Shown here: positions 1-48,978 of the stretch, piece after piece
Position numbering within the stretch: position 1 is the stretch's first letter
Layout of the letters: each line of letters begins with the position of its first letter
Notes under the pieces: model-generated
The model's database searches: none
Told to the model about the DNA's origin: nothing
Seen by the model: the letters and a program-made list of their open reading frames with translations, nothing else
Program-made: the position numbers and the translations under genes
NCBI GenBank assembly: GCA_028023455.1
Contig: JAQFVV010000158.1
Span: forward strand, 1,366,001 to 1,430,000
From: Epiperipatus broadwayi
Taxonomy: Eukaryota; Onychophora; Udeonychophora; Euonychophora; Peripatidae
Length of the DNA stretch: 64,000 nucleotides
Direction: 5' to 3'

Positions 1-1984
1 AAGGTCTTTTGTTTCATAATAATGACCACACAGAACGGGGTCTCATAAAATTGGAATTCCTTCACAAGGATTGGATAATATAAGATCATTCATACATATA
101 TTATTTAAATTAAATTTAGCTAGTTAGTATTATTATAATTTTTTTTATATAAAATTTCATTTATTCTTTTATAACTTATAAAAAATTAGTTTGTGTTATG
201 ATCTACTATGGAAACATGGGAAGATACTATTTAATTTGATATCATAAAATAGTAGAAATGTATGTAAAGCACTTAAAATAATTTTTTTTTGTTATATGAA
301 ATAAATTTAAATTGTTAACTGTTAATAAATCTGTTAAAATTTATTTTAAATCCAAGGAGGTCTCTGATTTATTTAAAATATTTATTTATTTTTTGAAACA
401 AAATGATTGAATACACATGTCCATATGCATATATCATAGTAATTTAATATCCTGATAACTTGGTTAAAATTAATTTTAAAAATCTATTGAGATTAAATTA
501 AACTGTAGGATATTGATGGAAACTCCTGAAGAAAGTTTAATGTAAAATCTATCCTGAGTTCGAATACTGAGCATGATGGAACAATCTATAAAGGTGAAGA
601 TTGGATGAATTAATCTAAGTTACATCTGTGTTAAGTATTTAATACTAAATTATTTTCTTTAAAATGGATTCAATCTTGGATTAAAGTTAAATTGTATCAT
701 TCATAGCATCCTATATTAAGACCCTAAATCCAATTATGATCAAGTGCGATCACCATGATTCCTTAAGGGAATCCGGACCGTTACAATACAAAGAGATTTT
801 TTTACTTAAATATTGTATACCAATTATAAATATACTTATGTTCTACAATTAATCTGCCTTTACTGACTAAAATGTTCAGGGATTTGATTAGCTGAATTTT
901 AAATTAATTGTATTTTAGAATTTTCTAGAATTGGATATACATTTGAAATGTTAATTATTTATTTAAGGTCAGGGCTCTTTCTGACCTCTCATCACCACAC
1001 ACAATATATGTGCCTTTAATAAATTTTTAATGAATAAAATGTTTTTAATAAATTTTTACTAAATAAATTTTCCAAAAATTAAAATTATTTAATTATGAAT
1101 CGAAAATCAAAAATTAAAATTATTTAATTATAAATTGAAAGTCACTGTTTAAAAGTTGTTTATTTATAAGTTGGCATGAAGCATATGTATAGCTTCAATA
1201 TGTGTACATATATAATGTGTAATTTAAATGATTTAAAACTTTTTAGATTTTTATAAATTGTAAAATAAACTATTCTTAGAAACTTTATTTCAACTTAGTA
1301 ATAGAAATAATTTAAAAGTAATTTAGTTAAATAGTTAACTAATCATAATTAATTTCAGATTTTAAATAAGAACTAATTAATTAATTAATAAAACTTTTTG
1401 GAAAATATAAGATAATTCATTAAATGCAACAGTAGGCTGAAAAGTATGAAAGACCATTAACCTGCATTCAGGCATTTTGATCTGTCACCTTTGAAGACTT
1501 TAGATGTTCTAATGAAGTGTGTGGCCCAACAGAAAATCTTCCCGATAAATTTCACTGCTGAAGTATACTAAGGCTGTAGAAAGGAGTTTGCTGATAGCAG
1601 AAAGAAGACTCTTTGATTTCTTTTGGAAGCATTAAAAGAACTAAGCAGGGAAAATTTCCTAAATGTCAACTCCATATGTTTTTAGCATTGCAGCTGTTAT
1701 TACTATGTCATTATTCATATAGTATACAAACATGGATGAGCTGCTCACCAACACACATTAGCCAGCATGCTGAGTTTACTGGTTTTCTCAGTTGCCTGAT
1801 AAGGTAGAATGAATGTGTGTGTGAATGGAAAAAAAAAATTTCTCATAGATATTTACAATCATGTCAGACAAAAATAAATCTGGCCCTTATTCCCAGGAGG
1901 TATAAAGCCACCAGACAAAGCAGTGGTTGGTGGTCGAAGCCAGAGGATTCTAAAAATCATCTGATTGTGGACCAAGGCTGCCAT
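1..1984. other. AT-rich sequence with no gene seen
   Basis: No open frame here resembles a known protein, and no VPS4 first exon (start codon plus a few residues ending in a GT donor) could be identified. About 1423-1984 is slightly richer in G+C and runs straight into the LINE endonuclease frame, so it may be that element's 5' untranslated region. The rest is low-complexity A/T sequence with short direct repeats, for example the aaaattatttaatta blocks near 1080-1130. Confidence 0.5.
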
Positions 1985-1987
1985 TTA

Positions 1988-2734
1988 ATGATGACTTTTT
2001 ATTTAGGTACTCACAACTGCAAGTCACTTTCAAGTGAAGGAAGATTGCAAGAATTGGAAGAACTGTCTCATATTAAATGGGAGATTATTGGACTTTGTGA
2101 AGTTAGAAGAAAAGTTGAAAAGACAATTGATTTAAAAAGTGAACATATACTCTACTGCAAAGGCACAAATATTGGAAATACAAATGGAGAAGGATTCATT
2201 ATAAATAAAAAGTGGAAAAACAATATTTTGGTGATTAATAGTGTATCAGACAGAGTGGCAAGATTAATTGTTTAACTTACTAATAGATACCAAATGCAGA
2301 TAATTCAGGTTTATGCCCCAACAAATTCTTATAGTGATGAAATAATAGAGGATTTTTATATGGATGTACAAAAGGCTTTTGATCAGACCAAACAACATTT
2401 TAAAATTGTTATGGGAGACTTTAATGCTAGAATTGGTAAACAATTGAAAGATGAAAGTACTTTAAATAAATTTGATTATAGTAATAGAAATGAGAGGGGA
2501 TATAGAATTGTGGAGTTTGCAGAAAAAGAAAAACTTTATATTGTGAATTCTTTTTTTGAGAAAAATGTTAAAATAAAATGGACATGGAAGCATCCAAATG
2601 AACATACAGCAGAATTGGATAATGTTTTAACTAATAAAAAATACATATTCCCAAATTGTAATGTTCTTAATAAATTTAACCCAGGAAGTGATCATCGATT
2701 AGGAGATGTAAGATACATATTAATACAAAAATAG
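1988..2734 (+). pseudogene. LINE APE-type endonuclease domain, broken
   Basis: Two frames (1988-2275 and 2294-2734) together encode an exonuclease-endonuclease-phosphatase domain that would nick target DNA for target-primed reverse transcription. The first frame carries a GLCEVRRK block equivalent to the catalytic glutamate strand. It stops just before LTNRYQMQIIQVYAPTNS, which opens the second. The second has VMGDFNARIG (catalytic D and N), a WTWKHP block and a final GSDHR (catalytic histidine). A stop plus frame change near 2275 breaks the domain. The ends of the frame are those of the element, and no independent gene is implied. Confidence 0.8.
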
Positions 2735-2759
2735 AGAGACAAAAATTAATAAGAAAAAC

Positions 2760-2772
2760 AATATTCACAGTT
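2760..2772. repeat. Target-site duplication, left copy (D1)
   Basis: The 13-bp word aatattcacagtt is repeated exactly at 3079-3091 on the other side of element D1. Confidence 0.85.
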
Positions 2773-3078
2773 TACACAAAGGCTAAACTGTCCATACAGT
2801 AATGCCACTCAATGCAAGCCAATATAATCAATGAAAGTTTTATAGTTAGCTAATAAGGTAAAAAGTGATTGCTGGAAAGTTGCATTAGATCCTAAGATCT
2901 AGTGTAGTGCTCTCAGATACAAGGCTCATCACTGATGAAAATCACAAGCTAAAAACTAGTCTGGGGATATTGGATGAGTAGGCACTAGATAGGAATTTTA
3001 TGCACAAACCTTCTTGTATCCATTGATTACTCTGCCTTGCACTGAGTGGCACTACTGTATGGAGTTTAGCCTCTGCGT
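2773..3078 (+). mobile_element. Hammerhead fold-back element D1, nested in the LINE
   Basis: A 306-bp non-coding insertion interrupts the LINE linker between endonuclease and RT. Its two ends are inverted copies of each other for about 50 bp (aggctaaactgtccatacag near the left end matches the complement of the right end). It is flanked by an exact 13-bp duplication, aatattcacagtt. A hammerhead-like core lies in the middle. Removing the insertion and one duplication restores a continuous LINE reading (the frame resumes with ISNLQKHSNEFK), which shows that the element arrived after the LINE. Related copies lie at 58.7, 59.7 and 63.6 kb. Confidence 0.85.
2926..2966 (+). ncRNA. Hammerhead ribozyme-like motif in D1
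   Basis: The canonical core CTGATGA (2932-2938) is followed by a weak stem II and then AAAACTAGTC, where a working core would read GAAACTAGTC. Helix III would be AC/GU closed by a UA loop, with GUC as cleavage triplet and TGGGG as the 3' strand of stem I. The G-to-A change in the GAAA block predicts weak or no cleavage. Confidence 0.6.
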
Positions 3079-3091
3079 AATATTCACAGTT
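3079..3091. repeat. Target-site duplication, right copy (D1)
   Basis: Exact second copy of aatattcacagtt, directly abutting the right inverted end of element D1. Confidence 0.85.
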
Positions 3092-4990
3092 GATATTTCT
3101 AATCTTCAGAAACATTCTAATGAATTTAAATTAAAACTTTCAAATCAATTTCAAATATTAGCAGATTTTGAACGTGATTCAGATTTGAATGAAATTAATA
3201 GGAAAATAACTGATACACTTTTATAAACCACAACAAATATAGATGGTAGAAAAAAACAGAAATTGTCCGATAAAATTTATACTGAGACTAGAGAATTTAT
3301 GAAGAAAAGAAGGAATATGAAAATAATGCATTAAGAAAGATGGGATATCTCGAATATTATAAAATGGTGTGAAAAAGAGTTGATAATAATTTAAGAAAGT
3401 ATAATTGTGAACTTGCAAGGAAAGTTATAGAAGAGAATAAAAGTCTCAAGAGTGTAAAACAATATTTTGGTATTAGTAGGAAACATATCTGCAATAAATA
3501 AAAAATTAGAATTATTACTAAAAAGTAAGACGACATCATGAAATGGGTAGAAAAGTTCTATCAAAAATTATATCATAATAAAGAATAAATACCTTCTATA
3601 AGTATTATATCTTATGAATTGTCCAGGATTTTAAATGAAGTGAGATATGCAATTAAATTTAAAAGCTCCAGGTAATGATAGAATTATAATCGATATCTTA
3701 AAAGAAGCAGGTGAAGAAATAAAATAAAAATTTGGCAAAGTTATATACCAAATGTCTAAATGATAAGAATGTAGCAAATGAATGGAAGAATGCAGTATTA
3801 ATATTTTAAAAAGGTGATAAAGGAGATATTAGAAATTACAGACCTATCAGTCTTTTATCAGGTTTGTACAAAGTTTTTACCAAGATAATTACTAACTCGT
3901 CTGCAGAGAACTTTGGATTTCAACCAACCAAAAGAACAAGCTGAATTTAAAAGTGGTTTTAATAAAATGGATGAATTGTCATTATGCTTTGGATTTGTGA
4001 ATTATGAAAAGGGATTTGATTCTATAATCATTTCTTCAGAGATTAAAGCATTGGATCATTAAGGTATAGATCCACAATATTATTATATTCTGAAGAATAT
4101 TTATAAAAATGCAACAGCAATTAGATTACATAATGATACTAGAAAGGTTAATATTGAAAAGGGTGTAAGACAGCATTTTTCCATATTTCCAAAACTTTTT
4201 ACTGCAGTGCTGCTAGAAGTATTTTGTGGATTAAAATGGGAAGCTAAAGGAATAAAATTAAATAGAGATTACTTGACATTTAGATTTTGCAGATGATGTA
4301 GTTGTTTTTGCAAATAATGTTTCAGAGCTTCAGTAAATGTTGCAAGAGTTATCAGATGAAAGTAGGATGAGGTAAAAGACTAAAGTAATGTTCAGTGGAT
4401 TTTTTCAAAAAATGAAAATTGATTGATCATGAGTTAAAAGAAGTTAACAGCTACAAATACCTTGGTCAGATTATTACTACAGATGGAAACATAATGGATG
4501 AAATTAGTCATAGAATTAAACTTGGTTGGAGTGTTTTTGGTAGAAATAGCTTAATATTAAAAGGAAATATGCCTATGTCCTTAAAAAGGAAGGTTTTTAA
4601 TAAATGTGTTTAATCAGTTTTTATTTATGGATCTGAGACTTGGACACTTAATAGAAGAGCAATACAGAGACTTCAGACTACTCAAAGAAGTACAGAGAAC
4701 AAAAAGGTGTTACTGACATCATTGAAAGTATTAAAAGATTGAAGTGGGATTGGTCTGGGCATATTTTTAGAAGAGATGATAATAGATAATCAATTGAAAT
4801 ATTAAATTGGATTCCAAAAGATTATAAAAGATCCAGAAAGAGACGACATGTGAGGTGGATGGGGGAAATAAGAAAATTTGTAGGGGTGATATGGAGAAAA
4901 GAGATTAAAGATCGGAGAAGATTGATTGAATTTGGGGAGACCTTCATTCTGCAGTGTATTGATAATGGTTGATGATGATGAGTGTACTAA
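3092..4990 (+). pseudogene. LINE linker, reverse transcriptase and C-terminal remnants
   Basis: After the nested insertion the LINE frame continues with many interruptions. Legible blocks are ISNLQKHSNEFK (linker), a KAPGNDRI-type motif near 3660, [11 protein letters not shown] near 3830, FVNYEKGFDSI near 3990, RKVNIEKGVRQ near 4145 and a FADDVVVFAN palm motif near 4285. From 4419 an open frame encodes LKEVNSYKYLGQIITTDG, then YGSETWTLNRR after a stop. Frames shift at least six times. It would have copied element RNA into DNA at the nick. It is dead now. Confidence 0.8.
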
Positions 4991-5742
4991 AATGAATCTA
5001 GGGTCTTTTGTTGACCAGACCAATCTTACTATTATTAATAAAACAGGGCTCACTTGTACTATAATAATATATTTTATTAATGTATACAGTTATAAAATTA
5101 TATATGTTTTACTTCTGTTACCCAAATTTTATTTATGAATGATAAAATATTGCAGAAAGTATTTACTTTTAAGCTGATGCTAAACTAAAGTAGGCAAACA
5201 GCAGATATTTTTATTTTATTTGTGACATGTTCATAATTTTTCTCTTTCTAAGAATAGTTTTTTTTTTTTGCTTGAAATGTTTTTTTTTTTTAATTATGCT
5301 AATGACTATTTTTATATTCTTAGTTTTTATATATAAAAAAAATTATTTAAACTTCTTATTTAACTTCCATATTGTTAAAAGTTTTTTACCTGCTCTGTCC
5401 TTAATTAAAAAACTCATTTAATAGATTGTTATTCACTTCTGTAAATGATATACATCAAGGAAGTATTGGAAAATAAAAATAGTCATTTAAGGCTTAATGA
5501 TATGAAATATCATTTGAATTTGTTCTTATTCATATATATCTCCTAACCCTTATTTAAGTTCTAAGATCAGATATATTGTAAAAAAAATAAAAATCAACCA
5601 TTGTTTTTGATGTTATTGCTAATTAACAGATATGGAAATATCATTATGAAACATTTCATTATTTATTTAAAGAACAAATTAAACAATATCATTTTAATAG
5701 GAATCTGCTTCATGACTGTTTAATTCTTTTTTTTTTTTCCAG
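4991..5742. other. Non-coding DNA upstream of the first visible VPS4 exon
   Basis: Poly-T and poly-A tracts dominate and no coding signal is seen. The last 25 bases are a long pyrimidine tract ending in the AG acceptor of the MIT exon (cttttttttttttcc, then ag). This is taken to be the end of VPS4 intron 1. Confidence 0.6.
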
Positions 5743-43208
<37,466 letters not shown>

Positions 43209-43617
43209 GTAAGTCATATGATAAGAAATTTTTTTTAAAAACCTATTATTCATATTTAATTAAATCCAGCCTTGTATAATTAATTATGAGTTTAATAACT
43301 CTTAGTGCCATATTCCATTTGTTTGATAAATTAATTTTACTCTGAATTATCAACAATGTTGACACAGGTATGCTTATAAACATCAGAGCTGCTAAGAATA
43401 GATGGATTTATTCCATTCTTTGTTCAACATTTAGTGCTTTTTTTTAGTCATAGCCTGGGGGAGAATGATTTACTCTCTTTATACATACATTGTGTTTAAT
43501 TTAAAAGTTAAATGCATATAGCTAAACTAGAGACTATAATAAGTTAATTCCTACTAATATTAGAAAACTAAATATGTATTTTTCACATTTTATGATTTAA
43601 TTATTTGGCTAGAAATG
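43209..43617. other. VPS4: Start of the next VPS4 intron, non-coding
   Basis: No gene or repeat was recognised. The intron presumably runs to the end of the window or beyond. Confidence 0.6.
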
Positions 43618-43724
43618 TGGTAATAGTATATATACTGAACCCCATCGTTTGATGGTTCTGCTTTTCGCCCAATGCACATCAATATACTGTTTCACGGGCC
43701 ATCGGTTTTTTTACAGAATACTAT

Positions 43725-44425
43725 GGTAAAAAAAAAATTTTTTTACACTTTCTATACCTAAAACTCATATGGTTTTCTTTTTTTTCCTTTTTAATAAACA
43801 AACACTTTGTTTTTATATGGTGTGTGGGTGTGGGGGGGGGGTGCTTTTAAATTATCAACTTTTTTTTTGATTTTGAGCTTCTTTTTTTTTTTATTTTGAA
43901 TTATCGGTTTCTTTACATAATACTATGGTAAAAAAATTTTTTTTACCCTTTTCTATACATAAAACTCATACGTTTTTTTTTTCTTTTTAATAAACAAACT
44001 GTTTTTAGATGGTAGAGGAGGGTTGATTTTGCTTTTAAATTATTGCTTTTTTTTTTTTTTGGATTTTGAGCTTTTTTAAAGCCTTAAACAATTCAGTTTT
44101 AATAAACCAACAGTTGGTTTTTAGGAGGTGGAGGGGGGTTGGTTTGAATTTTAATTCTTGTCTTTTAGTATCTTTTGCCAAAGTACTGGAAACTTCACAT
44201 ATTAATTTTAAATGTGTTTGAATATAGAATACATATAAAGAGATAGATTAACAAAATATACGAATTATTGGAGGGGGGTTGGTTTGCTTTTAAATTATCG
44301 ACTTTTTATTGATTTTGAGCTTTTTTTTTTTCTTTTTTTGGAAAGCCTTATTAATCAATTCATTTTAAATAACCCAACAGTTGGTTTTTAGAGGTTGGGT
44401 TAGTTTGATTTTTAATTATCGTCTT
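43725..44425. repeat. Degenerate internal minisatellite
   Basis: Four to five irregular copies of a unit combining aacaaactgtttttagatgg, a G run, ttttaaattatcgacttttt and gattttgagctttttt. The tactatggtaaaaaa word also occurs twice (43720 and 43922). Confidence 0.7.
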
Positions 44426-44659
44426 TTATTTTCTTATTATGAGGATTTTTTTTTTAATATTTACGCTATCGAAACCTTTATATGATAGCGAAAAGTTCTT
44501 CCTTTATTTTTTGCCTTTTTCAAAAAGTCTTAATCAGTTTATTTTTAAAAAAAAAATTTTTTTTAGGGGGGCGGGGAGTTACGATTTGTTTGGCTTCAAT
44601 AGGAGATGAGCCTCAAAGCTGTAAGTAACGGGATTTTGGAGTCATCCAACCAACTTCAT

Positions 44660-44974
44660 TTACGCAAACCCCAGGTACTTCCCCAAATCCTGTAGTTGAC
44701 TAAAGCCATGCTCCTCCTGCAAACGCATAACTTTTGCATCTGGCAGGATGTTTTCTTTTTGGAAAAACCCAGCAGCATTAACTTCTGTGGCCAGCAATTC
44801 ACTCCCCTTCAACCAATTTTGAACACTTGCCGCCGACATTTTATTGTTGTCGCACAGATTCTTGCGTAAACGTGCATTTGCGCGTGAACTCGGCAGAACT
44901 CTGCTGAAAATCCTAACCTTTTCAGGTTGTGTGCAGTTCAAAATTGTAGGGAAGCGTGCATGATGGCCTGACAA
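44660..44974 (-). CDS. Unidentified 104-codon ORF inside the inverted-repeat element
   Basis: I do not recognise this protein. It starts MSGHHARFPTILNCTQPEKV, is rich in Lys/Arg/Glu with balanced codon use, and ends LQEEHGFSQLQDLGKYLGFA. Local base composition is far less AT-rich than the surroundings, so the frame is more than an A/T accident. No signal peptide, membrane segment or zinc site is seen. The C-terminal half looks helical. The frame may be a remnant of the transposon's own gene, a captured host exon, or chance in a GC-richer patch. The upstream region to 45240 (minus) has several stops. Confidence 0.35.
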   Translation of the reverse strand: MSGHHARFPTILNCTQPEKVRIFSRVLPSSRANARLRKNLCDNNKMSAASVQNWLKGSELLATEVNAAGFFQKENILPDAKVMRLQEEHGFSQLQDLGKYLGFA

Positions 44975-45304
44975 TTTTTAATATGTAATATTAAATCCAT
45001 TACACTTTCTCATAATTTGTCCACAATTAATTTTTTGATAGTTTCACATCCTTCAAATACGCCCGCCATCAAATCAGACAGTAGTGAGAGTTGAATTGTG
45101 CTCACTTGAGAAATACTTTCACAAGTAAATGGACGTAGTATTTCGTTATGTAATCGTAGGATACATCGCCCTTAAGGCGGCCTGTTACGGTTCTAAGCAA
45201 CACTTGTAGTGTTAGCCGTAAGTTAGACTGCTAAAACGGTATATTGATGTGCGTTGTGTGAAAAACACCATCAAGCGGTCGGGTTCAGTATACATACATA
45301 CTAT

Positions 45305-45372
45305 TACCGAATATGTAATGTTAATAAATATTAATTAATACCGAATATGTAATGTTAATAAATATTAATTAA
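45305..45372. repeat. Exact 34-bp duplication
   Basis: The unit beginning taccgaatatgtaatgttaa occurs twice without change (45305-45338, 45339-45372), starting inside the outer end of the right inverted repeat of the transposon. Confidence 0.9.
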
Positions 45373-45652
45373 TTTAATCATATTTTATATAATAAAAAGG
45401 AAAAAACATTGTTTACAGTAACAGATAATTTTTTTTCTCTTTTTAAAAAATTATGGCTTTGATCAAAATAAACTTCATTGCATGAGTGATTCTTCATCTT
45501 AATTCATATTTAAGAAAATTGTAATAAATAGCAAAAGTGTCATATATATAGCAGTAATATAAATATCTATATTAATAATTATACATAAAAGTCTTTTTCA
45601 CCACATGGTTTTGTATCCTTCTTAAATATTAAGCATCTTTTTTAACATTAAT

Positions 45653-46363
45653 GTGATGTGATATGATGCACTGTGACTTCTCCTTAAACGGAGTCAAGAA
45701 TCTCTCAAGAAATATGCCCAGAGAAACCTATTAGCCACTTTATCTTTCTTTTCCATTCCCAACCCTAAGTTTTTCCATAATCTGCTCCATCCCATTTCCA
45801 CAACATAATCTTTGTCAACTCAATGATCTTTATATCTAAATTCCTTTTATCTTTTCCCAAACCCAGCATAAAAACCAATAACCCACTTTCTGTATAATCA
45901 CTTTGTTCATATTTATTCTTCCATAACTTCATTATTTATATCCTTTCTGCTTTCAAGCATTTACATTCAATTAACAGATGCCTAATATTTTCTATGCCTT
46001 CCTTTACACAATTTGCAGACTAAATCACCCATATTTTTTCATTTACATGTATATTCCCTTGTTGCTAAAGATCCCATTCGAGCCTTAAACAATACTTTCA
46101 TTGCTATTATCATAAATTAACTCGCACCCAATGTTCCGTTTACTTAAATATATATTTAAATTCTTTTTACTCTCCATACTAGTTTTCCATTCTCTCAACC
46201 TCCCTATTTTTTATTAATGCATCCATTGTTTTATCCCATTCCATACCACTATAACACTCAACAATCCTCCTAACACAATCATTCCATCTTTTGTACAGAT
46301 ATACCGATATAAATTCTTTATCCAAATCTTTTCCATACCACATTATCTTTCTCACCTATCTTG
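45653..46363 (-). mobile_element. LINE copy, 5'-truncated 3' end
   Basis: About 85-90 per cent identical by eye to the 3' part of the adjacent larger copy: same gtgacttctccttaaacgga tail, same C-terminal frames. Its 5' truncation point joins directly to the 3' tail of the larger copy at 46364, with a gatgtgatgtgatg microsatellite at the junction. Confidence 0.85.
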
Positions 46364-46476
46364 ATATGATGTGATGTGATGTACTGTGACTTCTCCTTAA
46401 ACGGAGTCATGAATCTCTCAGAAACTATGCCAAAGAAATCTGTTAGCCACTTTACCTTCCCCTTCCATTCCCCACC

Positions 46477-46743
46477 CTAAGCTTTCCCATAATCTGCTCC
46501 ATCCCATTTCCACAACATAATTTTTGTCAACTCTATGGCCTTTATATCTAAATCCCCCTTATCTTTTCGCAAACTCAGCATAAAAACCAATAACCCACTT
46601 TCTGTATAATCACTTTGTTCATATTTATTCTTCCATAACTTCATTATTTGTACCCTTTCTGCTTTCAAGCATTTACATTTAATCAACAGATGCCTAATAT
46701 TTTCTATACCTTCCTTACACAATTTGCACACTAAATCACCCAT
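46477..46743 (-). pseudogene. LINE C-terminal zinc-cluster fragment
   Basis: 88 codons with MGDLVCKLCKEGIENIRHLL, a C-x2-C-x8-H pattern followed by IKCKCLKAE, like the zf-RVT end of many LINE ORF2 proteins. Separated from the preceding frame by stops. Confidence 0.7.
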
Positions 46744-46895
46744 ATTTTTTCCATTTACATGTATATTCTCTTGTTGCTAAAGATCCCATTCGAGCCTTAA
46801 ACAATAAACTACTTTCCTTACTATTATCATAAATTAACTCGCACCCAATATTCCGTTTATTTCTATATATATTTAAACTCTTCTTACCCTCCATA

Positions 46896-47501
46896 CTAGT
46901 TCTCCAACTCCCTATTCTTTATTAATGCTTCTATTCTTTTATCCCATTTCTTACCACTATAACACTCAACAATCCTCCTAACACAATCATCCCACCTTTT
47001 ATACAAGTATACTGTTATAAATTCTTTATCCAAATCTTTTGCATACCACATTACCTTTCTCACCCATCTTGTTACCTGCCCTTTACTCATAACCCAATTA
47101 AACACTATTTTGGCTATTCTTTTACTATCCATAAACTGCAACCTACCAAACATTTTCATTTTACTTTTTGCATCTCTCATATAAAAACTTGACCATCCCA
47201 TTTCTCCTTGAATTGCCTCCTTTGCTGTCCACACCTCTGCATCTAATGCATGTCTTCCTACTTCCCTTTGTACTTTCTCTAAATAATCTAAAATCCCTTT
47301 ACTAATACATAATGCATCATTACCATATGTCAACCCTACTACTGCAACTCCCTTCCATACAATTCTAGCTACATCATATTTATTATATGAAAACACTGTT
47401 AGTTTCTTTACCAAACCCTTTCTTTTCTTTGCTTCATTTACCAATTTTTTCTCCCATTCATCTAAGCTATTTTCCCAAATACCTATATCTATCCACCACA
47501 C
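46896..47501 (-). pseudogene. LINE ORF2 region after the RT domain
   Basis: 201 open codons. It carries LTYGNDALCISKGILDYLEK, VQREVGRHALDAE and IQGEMGWSSF, the post-RT block shared by a broad LINE group (colony of YG...L, then LGWSSF). It overlaps the RT frame by about 35 bases in another phase, so a frameshift lies near 47480. Confidence 0.75.
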
Positions 47502-48523
47502 TTAACTTTATATTCCCCAATAAAAATTCTACATCTTCTCTTTCCCCAGTATTAACCATCATTATATTTGATTTTTCTTCACTAAATTTAATCCCCATCT
47601 CTTTACCCACCCTTGCACATGTCCTCAGCATAATTTCCATATCTTCTCTTCTTTCTGCACACAAAAAGATATCATCTGCAAAAAAAAAAAGACCCAACAA
47701 AGTATATACTCCCTTGCCACCTATTAATGGTATCTCTATCCCTCTTCCTAGTCTTTCTATTGCTTTCTCCATTTCACTCAAAAACAACAAAAACAAAATA
47801 GGTGACATAGGGCATCCTTGCCTTAGTCCCACCCCATTTTTAACTTTAACTGATTCTATATCCCCTAATTGATAAGTATAGTAATTATTTTCATATAATT
47901 TCTTAATAATATTTACTAAAGCTTCATCCATTCCCAAATTTGCTAAACTTACCCATAATCTATTTCTATTTACTCTATCATATGCTTTCTCTATATCTAT
48001 AAAACTCATATATAACGATCTACCTGAATTCCTACTCATCTCCATAAGTTGTGTAACTACAAACAAACTATCTCCTATACGCCTATCTGACCTAAAACCT
48101 CCTTGCATTTCCCCCACTACATTATTCTCTTCCATCCATTTTACAACTCTTCCAGCTACCATATATGAGAAAACTTTATATAAAACTGATGTTACCGCTA
48201 TCGGTCTATAATTATTTAACTTTTTATGATCCTTACCCTTTCCTTTAAATAATAATCTTACTCTTGTATTACTCCAACTATCTGGAAAAAACTCTCTTCT
48301 GTGCCATCCTATTAAAACATGATAATAACTTTACTTTTGCTCTATGCCCTAAATTCATTACCATCTTGGCTACCCATCCATCTAAACCTCTTGCCTTTCC
48401 ACTTTTCAATCTCTTCCCTGCCTCATTCAGTTCATTTTTTGTGAACCTAATATTCCCATTACTAAATGCTTTCATGTTTTCTATCAATAAGTCCTTCACA
48501 TCTAACATCTTTTCTATATTCAT
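47467..48523 (-). pseudogene. LINE reverse transcriptase domain
   Basis: Two frames (48523-48278 and 48162-47467). The first has KSGKARGLDGWVAKMVMNLG. The second has EMQGGFRSDRRIGDSLFVVT, FIDIEKAYDRVNRNRLW, GLRQGCPMSPILF and FFADDIFLCAE, the catalytic palm motif with F in place of the usual Y/F-A-D-D first residue, then KSNIMMVN and YRYLGK. Would copy element RNA into DNA. Confidence 0.85.
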
Positions 48524-48526
48524 TAC

Positions 48527-48913
48527 TTATCTATTTAAGATTCTCTCTAATTCTTCTCTAGAGCTACACTCTATTCCTTCATCATCTATTAATACTATCT
48601 CTCTCTCCCCTACATTTCTCCTTTTAATGTAATTCCAAAATTTTTTACTCCCATCTCTTCCACTTTTATTAATATCCTCCAACAATTTACTATTCAACTT
48701 CATCCTCTCTCTATAATTATCCATTTTAACCAACTTCTTCTTTTCTAAGTACTTTTCCCATTCAGCATTAATATCTTTTTCACTTTCTTTGTTTTTAATA
48801 GCACACTTATATTCTCTACATGCTTCTTTCCTCTCTTTTACACTTTTACTAACTCTCATTTTTTTATTTTTTTTATTCTTCTGCATATTCTCAACTAAAA
48901 CCCTATTTTCCAT
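48527..48913 (-). pseudogene. LINE linker between endonuclease and RT
   Basis: 128 charged, probably coiled residues (SKSVKERKEACREYKCAIKN and on), ending in KFWNYIKRRN, the usual lead-in to LINE RT domains. Confidence 0.7.
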
Positions 48914-48978
48914 TTTTTTTATTTCACCACACAGTCCTTATACTAACCCCCAACCAACTGTTCCATGGCTTCTTCAAC

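Larger units (their letters stand above)
1985..4990 (+). mobile_element. RTE-like non-LTR retrotransposon, decayed
   Basis: This is a nearly full coding stretch of an endonuclease/reverse transcriptase LINE of the kind often mis-annotated as craniofacial development protein 2-like. An APE-type endonuclease region (about 1988-2734) is followed by a linker, RT remnants (about 3600-4400) and a C-terminal part (4419-4960). Recognisable blocks include VYAPTN, VMGDFNARIG and GSDHR in the endonuclease, [10 protein letters not shown] and a damaged FADDVVVFA in the RT, and SYKYLGQIITTDG and YGSETWTLNRRAIQRLQ further on. Many stops and frameshifts make it inactive. A separate 306-bp element is nested at 2773-3078. 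The 3' end lies near a short tgatga-rich tract. Assignment to the RTE clade rests on motif style only. Confidence 0.85.
43618..45309. mobile_element. Non-autonomous DNA transposon with ~75-bp inverted termini
   Basis: The ends ggtaatagtatatatactga (43619) and, on the complementary strand, ggtaatagtatgtatgtata (45308) begin inverted repeats that stay about 80 per cent alike for 75 bp, sharing ctgaaccc, ttgatggt and gcacatcaatata. The interior has several copies of a ggttggtttgctttt / gattttgagctttttt unit (43785-44420) and one 104-codon ORF on the minus strand. No transposase is seen. The target-site duplication and superfamily could not be fixed. Confidence 0.75.

Noticed and set aside
1613-1807. 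64-codon frame before the LINE
   Set aside because: No family resemblance; it lies in probable LINE 5' untranslated sequence.
47387-47872. 161-codon + strand frame, and similar frames at 48264-48632 and 48789-49079
   Set aside because: Complementary shadows of the minus-strand LINE RT and endonuclease frames.
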